Shown: one piece after another, positions 55,928-64,000 of the stretch
Position numbering within the stretch: position 1 is the stretch's first letter
Layout: every line of letters starts with the position of its first letter
Assembly: GCA_033220425.1 (NCBI GenBank)
Contig: CM065648.1
Span: 4,216,001-4,280,000, forward strand
DNA: 64,000 nt
Source of the DNA: Lepraria neglecta
Lineage: Eukaryota > Ascomycota > Lecanoromycetes > Lecanorales > Stereocaulaceae
Reading direction: 5' to 3'
Made by a program: the position numbers and the translations under genes
Notes under the pieces: model-generated
What the model saw: the letters and a program-made list of their open reading frames with translations, nothing else
Told to the model about the DNA's origin: nothing
Databases searched by the model: none

Positions 55928-57559
55928 ATGCCGACCTACGATGAGATCGAGGCTGCGGCCTGCAAACCACCTACATTGGGTCTGAGCCCCTCGTTAACAA
56001 CAGAGAGCATTGCATCCAATTCTCCTCCGTTCACAAGAGACTCTTCCCCGTCTCCGTCACTTTCTCCAACGCCTGCGTTATTCGCCTGTCCACCGCTCAG
56101 TCGGTCATTTTCAGCAACCTCATACTCAACCTCGTCTACTTCGACCATTTCACAACCCTCCATAACTTCACGGTCATCATCTGCGTCCACTGCTCTACGA
56201 CAAAGAGGCTATGTACGACCCCAAGGTGTTGCCTTCGCCCCTTCGGCTGGGAATAGGGACAGTGTGCTCAGTTTGGGCAGCATTGCTCATTTACAGTACT
56301 ACTTCGCTCGGACTGGCCTGCTAGATGGCAAAGGGGGCCAGTTGGCCAAGGAATCCAAGATCAAAAATGGCTCTACGAAAGGCAATGCAGATATCATGCC
56401 AAGGATCTACGATAACCCCGAGTTAAGCCAAAGCCCGACAGGTGTGACAGAGGAAGGTGCTGCATTGGAAGCAGACCAAGAGCCTGTCGAACCCTTAATG
56501 CTACCACCTACGGTCAGCACTTACAGCCACAAAGTCCAATACATACCGCCGCCACCAGACTCGGAGACCCTTCGGCAGGATCTCAAGACAGCGCTGCGTG
56601 ATTCCAAGAAGGCTGTGAAAGAGGCTCAAGCCCAAAATAAGGAAGCACTTGATGGACGAAAGGCGGAGAACAGCAGTAACGAGTCCTCCGGTGAAGACGC
56701 AGAGAGCAGGGCGTCTTCCTCATTCTCCCAGTCTTCGGGCTGGTATGAAATACAAGGCGTGCACATGCTAGATGTCGTCACTCTCGCCATACGTGCTGCC
56801 AAGATATACTACACTGCCCACGAAGATCCACAGCGACTTTACAGTATCAAGTCAGAACGCCAGATACGCCAAGAGCTCTATGGTGTGTTGGATGTTCTGA
56901 AGAGGATGGCGAGCCGTAACTTCGCAGGTGGGATGAAAGAGGAAGAGCTTGCGACTATTCAGCGCTGGGTGGATGACATCGAGGCTTTCCTTTCAAAGGA
57001 AGAAGCAATGGAGGAGCAGGAGAAGAAGACTCGAGATAGCTGGGAATGGCTTGAAGGATCTTGGGAGGGCCGGGAACGGGAACGTGAACGACTCTTTCTA
57101 TCCTCATTTCTATCCGACGGCAACCTACCGGAGTGGACACCAGTTGAGGTCTCTGATCCAACGGCCACCCCATTCCTGGGATCGCTGCAAAGTGGACTTA
57201 CTCTGGTTCACTTGCACAATGCACTCTTGAAGAAGTCAAAACAGCAATTTGGCGACATCAAAGCTTTCCATACGGACACCACCAAACCTTACCGTTGCGC
57301 AGAGAACCTTCGATACTGGATCAAAGCAGTAGAGATCCGGTGGGAGACAAAGCTGACGGTCAATGTTTCTGGCGTGGTTAATGCCAAGAGTGGGGCTTGG
57401 CCTGACTTCGACGCCGCCATTCTGCAATGGAGCAAAGTGGTCAGGGAAGAGCTTACGAAGGAATGGAAGGAAGCCACAGACCGTTCGCCGCGACCTTTGA
57501 TCTACCCAGAGGAAATTGACGCCGTAAACTTTGAACAAAACGAGTCACGAACATCATGA
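55928..57559 (+). CDS. Fungal protein of 543 residues, unknown
   Basis: An intronless frame starting MPTYDEIEAAACKPPTLGLS. The first 150 residues are serine/proline/threonine-rich and disordered. A conserved-looking motif, SVLSLGSIAHLQYYFARTGL, follows. After a charged linker, a helical half begins WYEIQGVHMLDVVTLAIRAA and continues with DVLKRMASRNFAGGMKEEEL, WVDDIEAFLSKEE, FLGSLQSGLTLVHLHNALLK, HTDTTKPYRCAENLRYWIKA, ending in an acidic tail. GLTLVHLHNALLKKSKQ with ENLRYWIKAVEIRW faintly recalls calponin-homology helices, but I would not assert that. I recognise it as a widespread filamentous-fungal hypothetical protein with no assigned role. Confidence 0.82.
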   Translation: MPTYDEIEAAACKPPTLGLSPSLTTESIASNSPPFTRDSSPSPSLSPTPALFACPPLSRSFSATSYSTSSTSTISQPSITSRSSSASTALRQRGYVRPQGVAFAPSAGNRDSVLSLGSIAHLQYYFARTGLLDGKGGQLAKESKIKNGSTKGNADIMPRIYDNPELSQSPTGVTEEGAALEADQEPVEPLMLPPTVSTYSHKVQYIPPPPDSETLRQDLKTALRDSKKAVKEAQAQNKEALDGRKAENSSNESSGEDAESRASSSFSQSSGWYEIQGVHMLDVVTLAIRAAKIYYTAHEDPQRLYSIKSERQIRQELYGVLDVLKRMASRNFAGGMKEEELATIQRWVDDIEAFLSKEEAMEEQEKKTRDSWEWLEGSWEGRERERERLFLSSFLSDGNLPEWTPVEVSDPTATPFLGSLQSGLTLVHLHNALLKKSKQQFGDIKAFHTDTTKPYRCAENLRYWIKAVEIRWETKLTVNVSGVVNAKSGAWPDFDAAILQWSKVVREELTKEWKEATDRSPRPLIYPEEIDAVNFEQNESRTS

Positions 57560-58564
57560 AGGTTATGGATGATGGCCTGGGTTACTCGAGCAGATGTCGA
57601 ACAGCTATTTGCTTTGAGCTTTTTGCTTCAATAGCCACATGACACAGCGTTCCTTTCTTGATACCCCATATTATACCCCTTATTTAAGTAATTCAATGCA
57701 TAGCAACAAGAATGAACACATACTCTGAATGAACCTTTCACATCGATTCCTTCCAGACATTCGACCATTTGTTCATATGACGAGCTCGAAGCCAGTGCTT
57801 TGTGAACTGAACAAAGCGCTGCATATGCCGAGCCAAGCTAGTGTAGTTTCGGGATAAAACGCAGGCTGTCAGTGGTAGGGCTGATGCTTGGATTGTCAAC
57901 ATTGAAAATTGTGCACACTGCTCCTGCCTCATGCATAACGCCCTTGCTTCTTTGACTGATCAAATTTTCGCTTGGATCTTTTTTCTCCCAGCAGCAGATA
58001 ACCCCGCCCCCAGCTTGGGTTTGCTCTGCCTTGCTCGCAATCAAACAAAAGAACCTTGTGCCGCAGCTTGCGCAAACGCGTGAAGGAACTGAGGCAGCGT
58101 CACTGCTCGGCTCCCCCTGCCTCCTCCAGACAACAACACACCTCTTTTTCGGCAAACCTCGCTCATTCACTCGATACTTTTCGCCTCTTACACGACCATT
58201 GGACAGCTTGTTCCTAAAGAAAGCTCCCCCTCCCAGCTCTGGTCACCATTGGCATACTTTTTAGGCTTACAGGCGTCCATCGGGCAGCAAGGTGCGAATT
58301 CGCCAGAGGCTTTTCGCTCGAAATTTTGGTCTACTATGAACCCCAGCAATCTCCTATAATCCTTCACTGCAGCCCGCTTTAACTCATCTCGACGACCCGC
58401 TCTCCACCATTCGAGGGGTCAACAAGTCGCCAGGGGTAAATAATTCACTATATACGGCTAGGAGCATCCTACCTTGCCAGTCTTGGCGGAAAACGCATTT
58501 TAACACTCACGACTTCACGGACGGAACGAGAGCAATCAGTGCAACCACTTCCTTGACCTAGACA
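57560..58564. other. Intergenic, likely KAR9 promoter and leader
   Basis: About 1 kb. The stretch 58150-58560 is pyrimidine-rich on the plus strand, as in fungal 5' leaders. Short frames on both strands are not convincing. No RNA gene seen. Confidence 0.45.
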
Positions 58565-61111
58565 ATGACGGGCCACAACATCCTGGCCTACAGGTCAAAG
58601 AAAGAAAGCCCAAAAGGCTTGTATATACAGCCTGAGTCTGCCACACAGAAGATAGAAAATACACCCTCGCCTGCTAGCAGCTCCGAGGACGACGAACCGG
58701 TGGCGTCCCCCAGCAAAACAATTTCGCCAACAGACGCAGAGTCCTATTTCAACTCTCTCAACTCCATAAGATCCTCGCGAGCAAATTCCGTATATTCTCT
58801 GTCACGCATGTCCCTTTCCAGTCAGCTCTCACAGCTGACCTTTCTGGCTTCACCCAACGCAACATCTTTATCATCAAGCATCTCATCAATACCGACAGCT
58901 CCCATTGCTGCAACGACATTAGAGAGCGCCGCAGATCAGATCAAGAGGTGGCTAAACAAGGCGACGGATGTCCTAAGTGGTCTGGACGCTGAAGACGACG
59001 TTGAATGGGCTGCTGCGGGTGGTCGAGAAGGGCTAGAAGAGCTCGATGCGGCCATTGGGAAATTCGAAGGCCTCATTGGGATCTACGTTACGGCAATTGA
59101 GAATCTCCAGGAGAGGGAAGACATCTCGAAGGTGCCTACCGAGCAAATCAAGGGCGTTGTCGACCAGATGGAGAGGATTCTAAAAGACTGGGACCATGTC
59201 AAGCGGTCTCTCAAGAATATCAAGGGACAAGTTGAATTGGCCATGGAATGGGAAGAGCTGTGGAACTCTGTTTTGGGCGACATTGGCCTGGAGATGGAGA
59301 ACCTTTCCAATCTAGTATTTGAAATGGAAGAGGCAAGACACAAGGCTTTGCTCTCGGACCCTATGTTGGACAGCAACGGAGGTCTTGATATTCAGGAGCT
59401 GGATACCATCATTGAGGAAGGCGAGAGGGAGCCTGCAAGCCACCGCATGAGCTTGCCAGCTACAATGCCTGCGAGCTCACCAATGAATTCACCCACAATT
59501 GGCATTGCTCCCGACGACACAAGGCTATTAGCACTATTCGCAAGAATGCAGCCCCTTCGAGCTTCGTTGGACTTCCTGCCAATGACCTTGTCAAGCTTCC
59601 AGACAAGGGCCGAAAGTGTCCTATCAAGTGCATGCCAGGAGCTCGAAAGTCGAAGGAAGAGTCTCGAGAAGAAATGGAAAACCCTCGAAAATGATGCTGA
59701 AGGACTGAGGCAAGAGCTTGGCGAGGATCGATGGGTTTTAGTCTTCAGAAACGCTGGTCGACAGGCACAGAAGTTGTGCGAGTCCGTTGAACGGGCCATC
59801 ACCAAGCTGCAGGAGTCAATCGATGCTGGAAACCAGCACAGCAACCCGCCATTGCTGGCCAAGAAGGTGGAGGCGTACGAAGCCAAAAAAAATCACTATG
59901 GACCAGCGATCGAGAAGGTGCTAGGAATCATCGAAAAGGGTGTCACTGACCGTCTGACTGTCAACGGCGAGATTCTTCGATTGCAATTGGACACCAAGGC
60001 AAGATGGGAAAGTATCAAAGCTGACATGAAAGACATGGACTTAGCTTTGGATGACTTGACAATGAACAAAAATCAGCAGCTGCGTGATTCAATCTCCAGC
60101 ATTGTTACCATGGATCGATCTGCCAGTGGTAGTGGGATTAACACTCCAGGTAGCTCTCCTGCCTCATCGGTGATAATGGGTGCCACGAACGGTAGCAAGA
60201 GAGACGCGTCACCTGGTATGAATGGGCCCAGTCGACGAAGCAGCATTTCCCGCCCCAATGGCTCCAAGCGCTGTTTCACAATGCCTCCTGGCTCAGCAGG
60301 CTCCAGCCATCTCCCCCGCAAGACATCTGTTTCAAGATCTTTCACCTCTGACTCTCGCGGCATCTCACCATCGCCGTATGCTAAACAAGCATTTGCCACA
60401 CCTACTCCTAGTGGGCGCCCCCAGCGTCCCAGCTTATCCGCCGCAGGCGACAAGCCGCGCTGGAATTCCTCCCCAAAAGTGGACTACTTTGAATTTGGAC
60501 AGAAGCCTAAACCACTACCGTTTTCAACCCCTTCGACTGGACGAAGAAGCTCCATGGCTTTCAGATCCCCCAGTAGCGCAGGCTCTCATACTACGTCAGG
60601 CCTCCCTCTACCCAGTCCCCTCGGTCGGTCTTCTCCAGCGCCTTCTCCTGTAGCTTGGGCCATCTCTCACCGACCTCGTCTCTCCGCTGGTGCTCGGAGT
60701 TCCATGGGAGCTAACAAGTCACCCTTGTCCTCTCCTGCCGACTCAACTGACTGGGTGAAAGTCAAAGACAAGACTCCACCTAGCTTCCCCACGGCCAAGA
60801 GGCAGAGCATCGGCCTTGAGTCTACACCCAGTACACCCGCAGAGGAAAGTCCTTCTGTACGCCCGAGGCCAAGTATCTCCCTCGCCAGCAGCCGTGGTAC
60901 AAGCATGCTGCCGCTGCCAAAAAGCTCGCTCCCGCCACTCACCACTACGAGGGAGAGCACGACAGGCATACCTACTCTAGCTAGTCATGGAAGGCAAAAC
61001 TCACTGGGTTTCAGGACAGTATCCAATAGCAGGAATAGCTCAGTCGGTCCAAGGCCACTTTCAAAAGGCAAGGAGACTGGAGCAGCTGGGCATTTGAGAG
61101 GCTGGAAATGA
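58565..61111 (+). CDS. KAR9: Kar9-like microtubule/spindle-positioning protein
   Basis: An intronless frame of 848 residues starting MTGHNILAYRSKKESPKGLY. After a serine-rich start, a helical block (about residues 120-510) shows the Kar9 family pattern: ADQIKRWLNKATDVLSGLDA, GREGLEELDAAIGKFEGLIG, IKGVVDQMERILKDWDHVKR, NLSNLVFEMEEARHKAL, LLALFARMQPLRASLDFLPM. The C-terminal third is basic and S/P/R-rich, as in other fungal Kar9 proteins, and suited to microtubule binding. Two [ST]xIP sequences, SSIPT near residue 107 and TGIPT near residue 800, could bind the EB1 protein Bim1. Kar9 links microtubule plus ends to myosin for nuclear positioning. Confidence 0.85.
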   Translation: MTGHNILAYRSKKESPKGLYIQPESATQKIENTPSPASSSEDDEPVASPSKTISPTDAESYFNSLNSIRSSRANSVYSLSRMSLSSQLSQLTFLASPNATSLSSSISSIPTAPIAATTLESAADQIKRWLNKATDVLSGLDAEDDVEWAAAGGREGLEELDAAIGKFEGLIGIYVTAIENLQEREDISKVPTEQIKGVVDQMERILKDWDHVKRSLKNIKGQVELAMEWEELWNSVLGDIGLEMENLSNLVFEMEEARHKALLSDPMLDSNGGLDIQELDTIIEEGEREPASHRMSLPATMPASSPMNSPTIGIAPDDTRLLALFARMQPLRASLDFLPMTLSSFQTRAESVLSSACQELESRRKSLEKKWKTLENDAEGLRQELGEDRWVLVFRNAGRQAQKLCESVERAITKLQESIDAGNQHSNPPLLAKKVEAYEAKKNHYGPAIEKVLGIIEKGVTDRLTVNGEILRLQLDTKARWESIKADMKDMDLALDDLTMNKNQQLRDSISSIVTMDRSASGSGINTPGSSPASSVIMGATNGSKRDASPGMNGPSRRSSISRPNGSKRCFTMPPGSAGSSHLPRKTSVSRSFTSDSRGISPSPYAKQAFATPTPSGRPQRPSLSAAGDKPRWNSSPKVDYFEFGQKPKPLPFSTPSTGRRSSMAFRSPSSAGSHTTSGLPLPSPLGRSSPAPSPVAWAISHRPRLSAGARSSMGANKSPLSSPADSTDWVKVKDKTPPSFPTAKRQSIGLESTPSTPAEESPSVRPRPSISLASSRGTSMLPLPKSSLPPLTTTRESTTGIPTLASHGRQNSLGFRTVSNSRNSSVGPRPLSKGKETGAAGHLRGWK

Positions 61112-61514
61112 TGACCATTGAAATTGAATGAGAACATATGTGAAGAGGAGAACCTTATTTGTGCCAATCCTGTAATGTACTTAATGATGGAGAAAGCGTA
61201 CTAGCGAAGGTGTTCCGGAAGGCAGGAGTTCATGCATTCAATCTTTGCAGTCGATGGTCAAGAACATAGAGCGGCGAGGGAAAAGGGGCATTGTGGTCGG
61301 TCTGCAGATTTATGGATAGCATCAGGTATCTAGTGAACGAGACTTGCCATTATTCAATCGATTAGTGAGATAGTATGTATAATTATGGACACAGTTGTAC
61401 AATAAGGTATGTCTTTCGGACACCCAAAATGCTCTACCATATGCTGTTGAAGGTATGCAACGCCTGCGCTATGCTTTTCGAACGCCGCCCAAGTTATTGT
61501 AGCCAAGACATGCT
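61112..61514. other. Convergent 3' region
   Basis: About 400 bases between the converging stops of KAR9 and the carrier. No feature recognised. Confidence 0.5.
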
Positions 61515-62954
61515 TCAATCCTCAACCCCATCCCTCTTCCGCTCGTTCATCCTCCGAGCCATCTTCTTCCCAACCTCATAACTACTAATCATAATCGCAC
61601 ACGCCGGCGCCACCTTCAACATCCGTGGTACCCATCCCCGGAATAGACCAGCTGCTCCCTCCTCTTTCCAGATATGATATAAAAACCTCGGCATCGAGCG
61701 CTCTTCTGGTCTTAGCTCCGCTTGTGGAATATGCTTCGCCTTTTTGGGCTCGTTATGATTGACTTGCTGTCTTGTTTTGCCTACGTCGAAGGGGGTTGTA
61801 ACGACGGAAGAGACGGCTCCAGATACAGCGCCGGCGATGAAGGAGTCTATGAATGTTGAGGCGTGGTTGCTGCTATTCCGTGATTGGGAGCGTGGCCGTG
61901 TGCGTGAGTTAGGTGGGTCACGCATGTCTGTCAACGAATCCCTAACAGACTCATAGCCCCACCAGTAGATACCACTAAACGGCACATCCCTCCACATCGT
62001 CAGTGTCAAACCCCTCCAAAGCGACGTATATCCCTGCGCCTTCACCATCCTCCTTAATCCAACGAGCGTTTCAGCGAACACGCCCGTCTCGCTTTTGGAT
62101 GTAGCGGCTTGCATTCGCGTTCTGAACATTTCGATGGGACTTATGACGCTCGCGGCTGCCACGCGGGCTATTGAACCTGCGATTAGAGGGGCGTAGGCAT
62201 CTGGGACCTGGTTGTGTATGGGGCTATGGGGGTTTGTGCGCAGCGAATCGTAGCCGGTGAAGTAGATAACGTTGGCGGGGATGGCCATGACGAGGGTGGG
62301 AGATAGGCCCCGCCAGAGAGATGTAGGGCCTTCATTGCGGGCGATCTTTCGCAAGCCATCGAGGGTAGAGGTGAATGTTTTTCTTCGGGTCTCGTCGACT
62401 GCGCAGTCTGCCGCTGGGGTGGCTGATGTGGAGGTAAGAGATGGGTTCAGGGTTGCAAGGGTTGCTGAGGAGGACCCGTTGGGGGCGGCAGCTATGCAGA
62501 AGGGGGAGGTGTTGTTTACCCAGAAGACTTCCCGACAGCAGGCTGTTACGCCGAGGTTTTTCGGGAGGTTGGTGAAGGATGAGGGGGGGAGGGAGGAGGA
62601 TGAAGGTTGGGGTTGGGATTGTAGGCGGACACGGACGACATCGAGGGGGGTGACTGTGAATTGTATGCGTTAAGTTCTTGCACTTGACTTCGAGGGAGGA
62701 AGAATTATACCGAGCAGTGACGTGAATAGGGACCCGGATACAGCAGAGAGCATCTTCTGGCCGGCTGATATATCCACCGCCGCATCCTCGATCTCTGGCT
62801 CATTATTCTCCTCCATCGTTACCGCGTTGCCTGCTCCAGCTGTGCTTGATACTCTATTATGTTGCCGTCGTTGAAATTGTTCCGAATCTCCATTCCTCGA
62901 AGTGGCGAGCTCTTCTTCGTCGGATCGCGAGGGCTCTGATAGGAAGCCGCGCAT
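61515..62954 (-). CDS. MTM1: Mitochondrial carrier, Mtm1/SLC25A39-like
   Basis: Exons complement(61515..62653, 62711..62954) give 460 residues. The intron falls inside the first carrier signature, VTPLDVVRVRLQ. The second signature is ISPIEMFRTRMQA and the third TTPFDVGKTRQQV, giving three carrier repeats and six membrane helices. An acidic N-terminal extension of about 65 residues precedes helix 1. The first matrix loop is long and holds four cysteines (GVTACCREVFW, SPFCIAAAP, AADCAVDETRRK). Human SLC25A39 imports glutathione into mitochondria, and an Fe-S cluster on cysteines of this loop controls its stability; yeast Mtm1 is the orthologue. The assignment rests on this loop and the overall shape. 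Confidence 0.88.
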
Positions 62955-63370
62955 TCGAGGCGCGCATTCGAGGCTGAGGAAACAACAGCAGAGATGGTCT
63001 AATTGAAAGCGTGAAAAAAAGGGAGTGTCAACAGAAGGAAATACTCATTGAGAACAATGTGTTTGATATGACTTGATATTGACGACATCTCGACTTTTCC
63101 ACGGAGATCGGAGAAAGTCAACCCCCGTTCCGTGCCGACACGCGCCAGGCTTCGAGATGGTCTTGGCTCAGGGCTGAAACAGCGATCACCAATCGCTAGT
63201 AGTAAATACGAGCAGGCCTCCTGCGTCAAACCCGCAAATCCTTCTCGCGAGTCGCGACGACCTCCTTTCGTCCCCAATCTTCACACGCTCCCGCGATTAC
63301 ACATCTCCTATAAGGGCACAGCAATCTGCGATTGCAACACATTCGTTATTATTATCTACCTTCGTTCAAG
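62955..63370. promoter_or_regulatory. Divergent promoter region
   Basis: About 415 bases between the carrier start and the tetraspan protein start. No specific site recognised. Confidence 0.4.
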
Positions 63371-64000
63371 ATGTCGACCATTCTGTCGAGGAATAAGAGG
63401 AAGCCTTCGGACTACCCCTCTCTAGCCTTTCACCTGATTAGGCTGGGCCAGCTCCTCTCTGCTCTCATCGTCTCCATCGTCCTCATATTTTTCGTGCATC
63501 AGCTCCACCTGGAGCACTACTACATTCCCTGGACATTTTTTCTCGTACGTACTCCTTACCAACCCAATCGCAAACCCACTAACCCCCTCTAGCTCCTCAC
63601 AGTCTCCCTCCTAACCCTATGCTTTCTCTTCACCACCGGTACTCTCCACTTCTTCGGCAGCCTTAATGCTCGCCAAAATTTCTGGGTGAACAGCGTCCTC
63701 ACAATTCTCTGGATCCTCGGCCTGTCGCTCCTAACCTGGAAGCTAACCGGCTCCGGGACGCTCGACCACCGCTGCGTCAAAGCGACCTGGCACAACGAAG
63801 ACGGCATAATGGTCTGCCGCCTCTACAAAGCCCTCACCGCATTCACAGTCACCGGGACTTTCGCCACCATACTAGCACTCCTCCTAGACGTCCGCGTTGA
63901 GAGACAGTCGATGGCTAGGGGGAAGTACAATCATATGCTAGATATCAAAGATCCTACGAATCTAAGGAGTTCGAGTCCGTTTGGTGGTCAGAGCGAAGGT
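63371..64000 (+). CDS. Tetraspan, MARVEL-like membrane protein, 3' end outside window
   Basis: Exons 63371..63544 and 63593..64000, open at the right edge (194 residues seen). It starts MSTILSRNKRKPSDYPSLAF. Four hydrophobic segments follow: LIRLGQLLSALIVSIVLIFF, FFLLLTVSLLTLCFLFTTG (across the intron), FWVNSVLTILWILGLSLLTW, and a fourth around FTVTGTFATILALLLDV. The loop between helices 3 and 4 has two cysteines (HRCVKATW and MVCRLYKA), the layout of fungal MARVEL-type tetraspans. The last visible part (GKYNHMLDIKDPTNLRSSSP) is a cytosolic tail. The role is unknown; related fungal proteins sit in plasma membrane or secretory vesicles. Confidence 0.82.

Noticed and set aside
59392-59886. 164-residue minus-strand frame
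   Set aside because: It is a shadow of the Kar9 helical domain; long because of biased codon use on the coding strand.

Overview
The window is nuclear DNA of a filamentous ascomycete (Pezizomycotina). The evidence is dense genes with short introns of about 45 to 65 bases that have GTRNGT-like donors, CTRAC branch sites and YAG acceptors, together with proteins whose architectures are fungal: Hbs1, Vps27, a Doa4-type Ubp, a RecQ/Sgs1 helicase with an RGG tail, Kar9, Mon1 and Dop1. Leotiomycetes is my best guess for the class, but that is impression, not proof. For most multi-exon genes I read the exons from the DNA, and the joined lengths were divisible by three.

Left part (1-11.6 kb). The 5' end of a small MAPEG-like membrane protein runs off the left edge. 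A gene-poor 3.4 kb stretch follows. Next is a repeat-bearing, accessory-looking block: a divergent protein kinase, a TA-flanked MITE, an F-box protein, an 85-base near-perfect hairpin, a small LTR-retroelement fossil, and a DUF6536-type membrane protein gene that looks like a pseudogene.

Core part (11.6-64 kb). This is housekeeping DNA, in order: HBS1 (ribosome rescue), a maleylacetoacetate isomerase-like GST, VPS27 (ESCRT-0) divergent from a DOA4-type deubiquitinase, actin-capping alpha, a disordered nuclear-type protein, a PLP decarboxylase, a Kel3-like kelch protein divergent from the RecQ/Sgs1 helicase, a 73-residue protein, a large disordered protein, MON1 divergent from DOP1, a small mitochondrial-type membrane protein, a weak orphan gene, a five-exon acylphosphatase, a 543-residue fungal protein, KAR9, an Mtm1/SLC25A39-like carrier, and the start of a tetraspan membrane protein cut by the right edge.

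Functional links. Two head-to-head pairs belong to endosome and vacuole traffic: VPS27/DOA4 (sorting and deubiquitination of cargo at multivesicular bodies) and MON1/DOP1 (Rab7 exchange, and endosome-Golgi traffic). The MON1/DOP1 promoter carries three copies of a spaced motif, CCACGTTA-N10-ACTYKGGYAT, which I consider the most interesting unexplained signal here. I found no tRNA or rRNA gene, no CRISPR array, and no clear secondary-metabolite cluster.
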